Shown here: one piece after another, positions 61,291 through 64,000 of the stretch | How the letters are laid out: the number at the start of each line of letters is the position of its first letter | Position numbering within the stretch: position 1 is the stretch's first letter | Source of the DNA: Mesopusillimonas faecipullorum | Lineage (GTDB): Bacteria > Pseudomonadota > Gammaproteobacteria > Burkholderiales > Burkholderiaceae_B | Length of the DNA stretch: 64,000 bases | Assembly: GCF_020539505.1 (NCBI RefSeq) | Contig: NZ_JACDXW010000006.1 | Coordinates: 1 to 64,000 of the forward strand | Direction of reading: 5' to 3' | Notes under the pieces: generated by a model | The model's database searches: none | The model's input: the letters and a program-made list of their open reading frames with translations, nothing else | What the model was told of the DNA's origin: nothing | Position numbers and translations under genes: made by a program

Positions 61291-63573
61291 TTAATGCGCC
61301 ACTGCGGTAGAAGCCGGACGCCACGTAGCCTGTCTTAGCGCCATCAGTACCACATCAGGGGTAAACGGTGCTTCATAAAAGCGCCGCCCCGTGGCGTCGA
61401 ATAAGGCGTTGGCGATAGCTGCGGGGGCCGGCACCGAAGCAGACTCGCCCGACCCCATGGGGGGCTCGTCTTGGCGAGGAATCTGCAGCACCTCTATGGG
61501 CGGAATATCAACAAAAGTCGCCAGCGGATAGGCCCCCCACTCCAGTGCCGTAACGCCCTGTTCATCAAAGCTGACTCGCTCTTTTAGCGTGCGGCCCAAC
61601 ATCTGTATGACGTTGCCATGAATCTGATGCCGCACGCCGTCGGGGTTGACCACCATGCCCGTATCCTGGCCAACGACGATTTTTTGCACTTTGACCTGGC
61701 CGGTCTGGGCATGCACAGAAAGGTCAACCACCCAAGCCGCCCACGCAGCGCCAAAGCCCGGAAAGCGGCTGTGTATGTATCTGGCATATGAAACCCCTCG
61801 GCCATGCATCCACCCTTGTGCATCCGGCTCTCCGCGTGAACCCCGGGTGCCGGGCACCCATTCCGCATGGCGCGCAGTTGCCTGCAGCACGTCGCGAGCA
61901 CGGGCGTCGTCTAGGTTGGCCAGACGAAAATCCACAGGGTCTTTGCCCGCCTCGAAGGCCAGCTCATCTATGAAAGATTCATGCGCGAACGAGTTGGGTA
62001 AAGCGGAGACGCCCCGCAACCAGGCAGAGCGCACAATGGCAGCCATATCGTGGCAGACGATATGCATATTGGGATAGCGATAAGGCGGAACAGCCGTGCG
62101 GTCGCCCATTTCCAACATACGCGGTTCGGCAGAGGTTACGCCGGTAAGCAGCAGGGCCAAGGTGGGCGCATCGTTGGAGGGGTAGCACGTCGTGAAATCG
62201 TAGGAAAGCAGCCCACCTTGATCGTCCAGCCCCCCTTGCACGTCCATGAGTTGAGTGGCCCCTTTGGGCTCCCAGCCATGTTCTTGCTCTCGGGTGAGCT
62301 GAACCCGCACCGGCCTACCGATGGCACGTGAAACCAGCGCGGCATCGGCACAGACGTCGTCGGCACAATTGCGGCCATAGCAACCAGCGGCTTCCATGCG
62401 CACGATGTCTATGCGCCCTTCGTCTTCTTGCAGCAAACGGCTAAGTTCGATGCGCAACATATGGGGGTTTTGAGTGCCCGACCAAACGCGTACGCCATCT
62501 TCGCCGTAATCGGCTACGGAACACGATGGGCCAATGGAGGCATGCATTTGATACGGCCAGATATAGGTGCGATGCAACTGCACCCCAGCCTGCACCTCGG
62601 GCGGTGCTTCCGTTTGTTCGCGCAGCACACGTTCGGTATAGGGTTGGCTGCGCACGGCTGCGTCAAGGTCTTGCAGATCGATCAGCGGGGGCGGTGCTTG
62701 CCACTCGACCTTAAGCACCTGCGCGGCTGCGATGGCTTGTTCTTCTCTGGGTGCCGCCACCGCCACGAAATCGCCAAGCACCACGACTTCTATTTCTGGT
62801 GCGATATGCGCAACAGAGGTTTTGTCTACCGAAATCAAGCTTTTGCCGACGAAGGGGCCGGCGTCTCGGCCTACGTAGGGTGGGCGCACGACTCGCGCAT
62901 GCCACATTCCCGGCACGCGCACGTCGTGCACATAGACCAGCTGACCCGTAGCCTTGGCGGGAATGTCGACACGGCTGGCGGGCTTCCCGACCAAGGTATA
63001 GCTAGCAGCCGGTTTAAGCTGAACCTGATCGGAATGCGGCAGACGGTGATGCTCTGCCTGAAAGAGTGGCCAGTAAAGCGTGCTACGCCCGTCAGGCGCG
63101 CAGATGCGCCCGCCTTCTTCTATAAGCAAGGTATCTGCCGCCAGCCCCCATGCAGCCGCCGCTTTATCAAGCAAGAACTGCCGGGCAACGGCTGCCGCCT
63201 GACGCAAAGGCATGGAAGAAATCTGGATGGTGGCACTGGCAATGGTAGGGCCTTGATTGGGCGTTGCCGAGGTGTGGCCCAGCAACATCTGTACGGCATC
63301 AAGCGGCAGATAAAGCTCTTCGGCCACAATTTGCGCCAAGGCGGTACGCACCCCGGTACCCAGGTCGACGTGACCATTAAAGGCCAGGACGCGTTGCTCT
63401 TGCGCCAGCATGGCGATGAAAATGTCGTCGTAAGGCTGACGGTATTCAGAGGCCAGCCCAGGTTGGCGCGGGGCCGGCTTGGGGGCACTGGCCGCAGGCC
63501 TAAGCACCAAAATGGCGCCTTCGGCTTGCCATAAGCGGCTGAAAAGAGTTTTGGGTAAAAGTTCGGTTGGCAT
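61291..63573 (-). CDS. Xanthine-dehydrogenase-family molybdenum subunit
   Basis: 760 residues from ATG 63573. Molybdopterin-binding subunit of the isoquinoline/aldehyde oxidoreductase type (IorB-like). Landmarks: NGHVDLGTGVRTALAQIVAEE, GTQNPHMLRIELSRLL, the Mo-pterin segment near the middle with GYGRN-like CYGRNCADDVC and RGVSYARYIHS, and VVNPDGVRHQIHGN. It needs a 2Fe-2S partner, encoded divergently at 63850. No cytochrome domain is fused. Substrate unknown; N-heterocyclic or aldehyde oxidation is typical. Confidence 0.9.
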   Translation of the reverse strand: MPTELLPKTLFSRLWQAEGAILVLRPAASAPKPAPRQPGLASEYRQPYDDIFIAMLAQEQRVLAFNGHVDLGTGVRTALAQIVAEELYLPLDAVQMLLGHTSATPNQGPTIASATIQISSMPLRQAAAVARQFLLDKAAAAWGLAADTLLIEEGGRICAPDGRSTLYWPLFQAEHHRLPHSDQVQLKPAASYTLVGKPASRVDIPAKATGQLVYVHDVRVPGMWHARVVRPPYVGRDAGPFVGKSLISVDKTSVAHIAPEIEVVVLGDFVAVAAPREEQAIAAAQVLKVEWQAPPPLIDLQDLDAAVRSQPYTERVLREQTEAPPEVQAGVQLHRTYIWPYQMHASIGPSCSVADYGEDGVRVWSGTQNPHMLRIELSRLLQEDEGRIDIVRMEAAGCYGRNCADDVCADAALVSRAIGRPVRVQLTREQEHGWEPKGATQLMDVQGGLDDQGGLLSYDFTTCYPSNDAPTLALLLTGVTSAEPRMLEMGDRTAVPPYRYPNMHIVCHDMAAIVRSAWLRGVSALPNSFAHESFIDELAFEAGKDPVDFRLANLDDARARDVLQATARHAEWVPGTRGSRGEPDAQGWMHGRGVSYARYIHSRFPGFGAAWAAWVVDLSVHAQTGQVKVQKIVVGQDTGMVVNPDGVRHQIHGNVIQMLGRTLKERVSFDEQGVTALEWGAYPLATFVDIPPIEVLQIPRQDEPPMGSGESASVPAPAAIANALFDATGRRFYEAPFTPDVVLMALRQATWRPASTAVAH

Positions 63574-63849
63574 GGCATTCCTGCCCTGATGTGGGCGCAT
63601 ACGCCGCGCATCAAATGTGTACGTGATATTCCCACCTTACTCCAATCGACGCGCCACATAAAGGCCTATCGACCAGCCCCCTACCGAGATAGGGGAAAAC
63701 CATGAAAACACTTAATTCAATGAACGCACTGCAGCAAGTTATCATTGAAAACACCGGCAAGTGGCCGGGAAACAAGACCTTCCTTGCCCACACATAGAGC
63801 GTACACACTATATTTCTAGGCAAACTGTCTTTACCGCGGTACTTCCACC

Positions 63850-64000
63850 ATGAGCCGTAGCACGCCCCTGACGCTCAGCGTCAACCAGCAAACCCATACC
63901 GTCACCGTTAGCCCCGGCACGCCACTGCTATATGTCTTGCGTAACGATCTAGGCTTGAATGGGCCTAAGTTCGGTTGCGGCCTGGGCGAATGCGGCGCCT
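63850..64000 (+). CDS. 2Fe-2S subunit of a molybdenum hydroxylase (partial)
   Basis: The first ~50 codons of a small iron-sulfur subunit: LTLSVNQQTHTVTVSPGTPL and LLYVLRNDLGLNGPKFGCGLG with the first cluster cysteines GCGLGECGA. The window ends inside the gene. It is divergent from the molybdenum subunit, with ~275 bp between them, whereas such subunits are normally encoded together on one strand. Confidence 0.9.
   Translation, partial: MSRSTPLTLSVNQQTHTVTVSPGTPLLYVLRNDLGLNGPKFGCGLGECGA

Noticed and set aside
62428-63534. Plus-strand frame of 368 codons opposite the molybdenum subunit gene
   Set aside because: It is antisense to a clear molybdopterin subunit and has no domain of its own.
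1-64000. CRISPR arrays and rRNA genes
   Set aside because: No regularly spaced repeats of CRISPR type and no conserved rRNA sequence were recognised.

Overview
The window looks like a chromosomal segment of a betaproteobacterium, most likely of the Alcaligenaceae (Bordetella / Achromobacter / Pusillimonas type). This is inferred from the GC-rich coding style, the many LysR, TetR and GntR regulators paired with aromatic catabolism genes, the Liv-type transporters with lone binding proteins, and a BvgA/RcsB-like receiver pseudogene. No species call is possible from sequence alone. REGION 1 (about 378-18360) is an integrated mobilizable island. It sits in a tRNA-Leu(CAA) gene, and the 3' half of that tRNA is repeated at 18308-18360. 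It carries a tyrosine integrase, a lipoprotein gene, what looks like a single integron gene cassette with its own attC site (2534-3236), a large SMC/Rad50-like ATPase with a zinc-hook motif, a truncated PP1-type phosphatase, a replication/mobilization operon (HTH protein, initiator-like protein, MobC, MOBP-type relaxase), a very partial type IV secretion set (VirB5, a small membrane protein, EexN, VirB6) with no secretion ATPases, an orphan VbhA-type antitoxin, and a 1257-residue protein combining a PD-(D/E)xK nuclease motif, a P-loop NTPase and a long helical tail, which resembles STAND-type anti-phage proteins. REGION 2 (18361 to about 27100) is a second, decayed island. It has a P4-type integrase next to the repeated att site, a HigBA-like toxin-antitoxin pair, an AlpA-like regulator and a complete BigR-type sulfide/persulfide module (persulfide dioxygenase-like hydrolase, ArsR regulator, rhodanese). 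After these come gene fragments: a headless amidohydrolase, an IS21-like end, an integrase relic, the tail of a TonB receptor and a broken LysR gene. REGION 3 (27264-41724) has an exported ankyrin protein, a LysR regulator with a cytosine-deaminase-like amidohydrolase, then a LysR / Rieske oxygenase pair converging on a class II aldolase plus complete Liv-type ABC transporter operon. A cold-shock gene, a dead response regulator, an isochorismatase-family hydrolase and a cardiolipin synthase follow. REGION 4 (41736-59710) starts with bioA-bioF-bioD. It continues with a catechol-type meta-cleavage operon (extradiol dioxygenase, semialdehyde dehydrogenase, hydratase, decarboxylase, acylating acetaldehyde dehydrogenase, aldolase) divergent from a GntR/FCD regulator. 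A second aromatic operon (VOC protein, alpha/beta hydrolase, aryl-AMP ligase, binding protein, FAD monooxygenase) is divergent from a TetR regulator that has two matching palindromes in the intergenic region. Together these suggest activation, hydroxylation, ring cleavage and central funnelling of an aromatic acid whose identity is not visible. REGION 5 (59807-64000) has tRNA-Arg(TCT), an outer-membrane phospholipase A, and divergent molybdenum and 2Fe-2S subunits of a xanthine-dehydrogenase-family enzyme, the latter cut by the window end. The most unusual observations are the isolated VirB5/EexN/VirB6 set on a mobilizable element, the solitary integron cassette with both recombination junctions readable, the two candidate defence proteins, and the uncharacterised aryl-AMP-ligase/monooxygenase operon.
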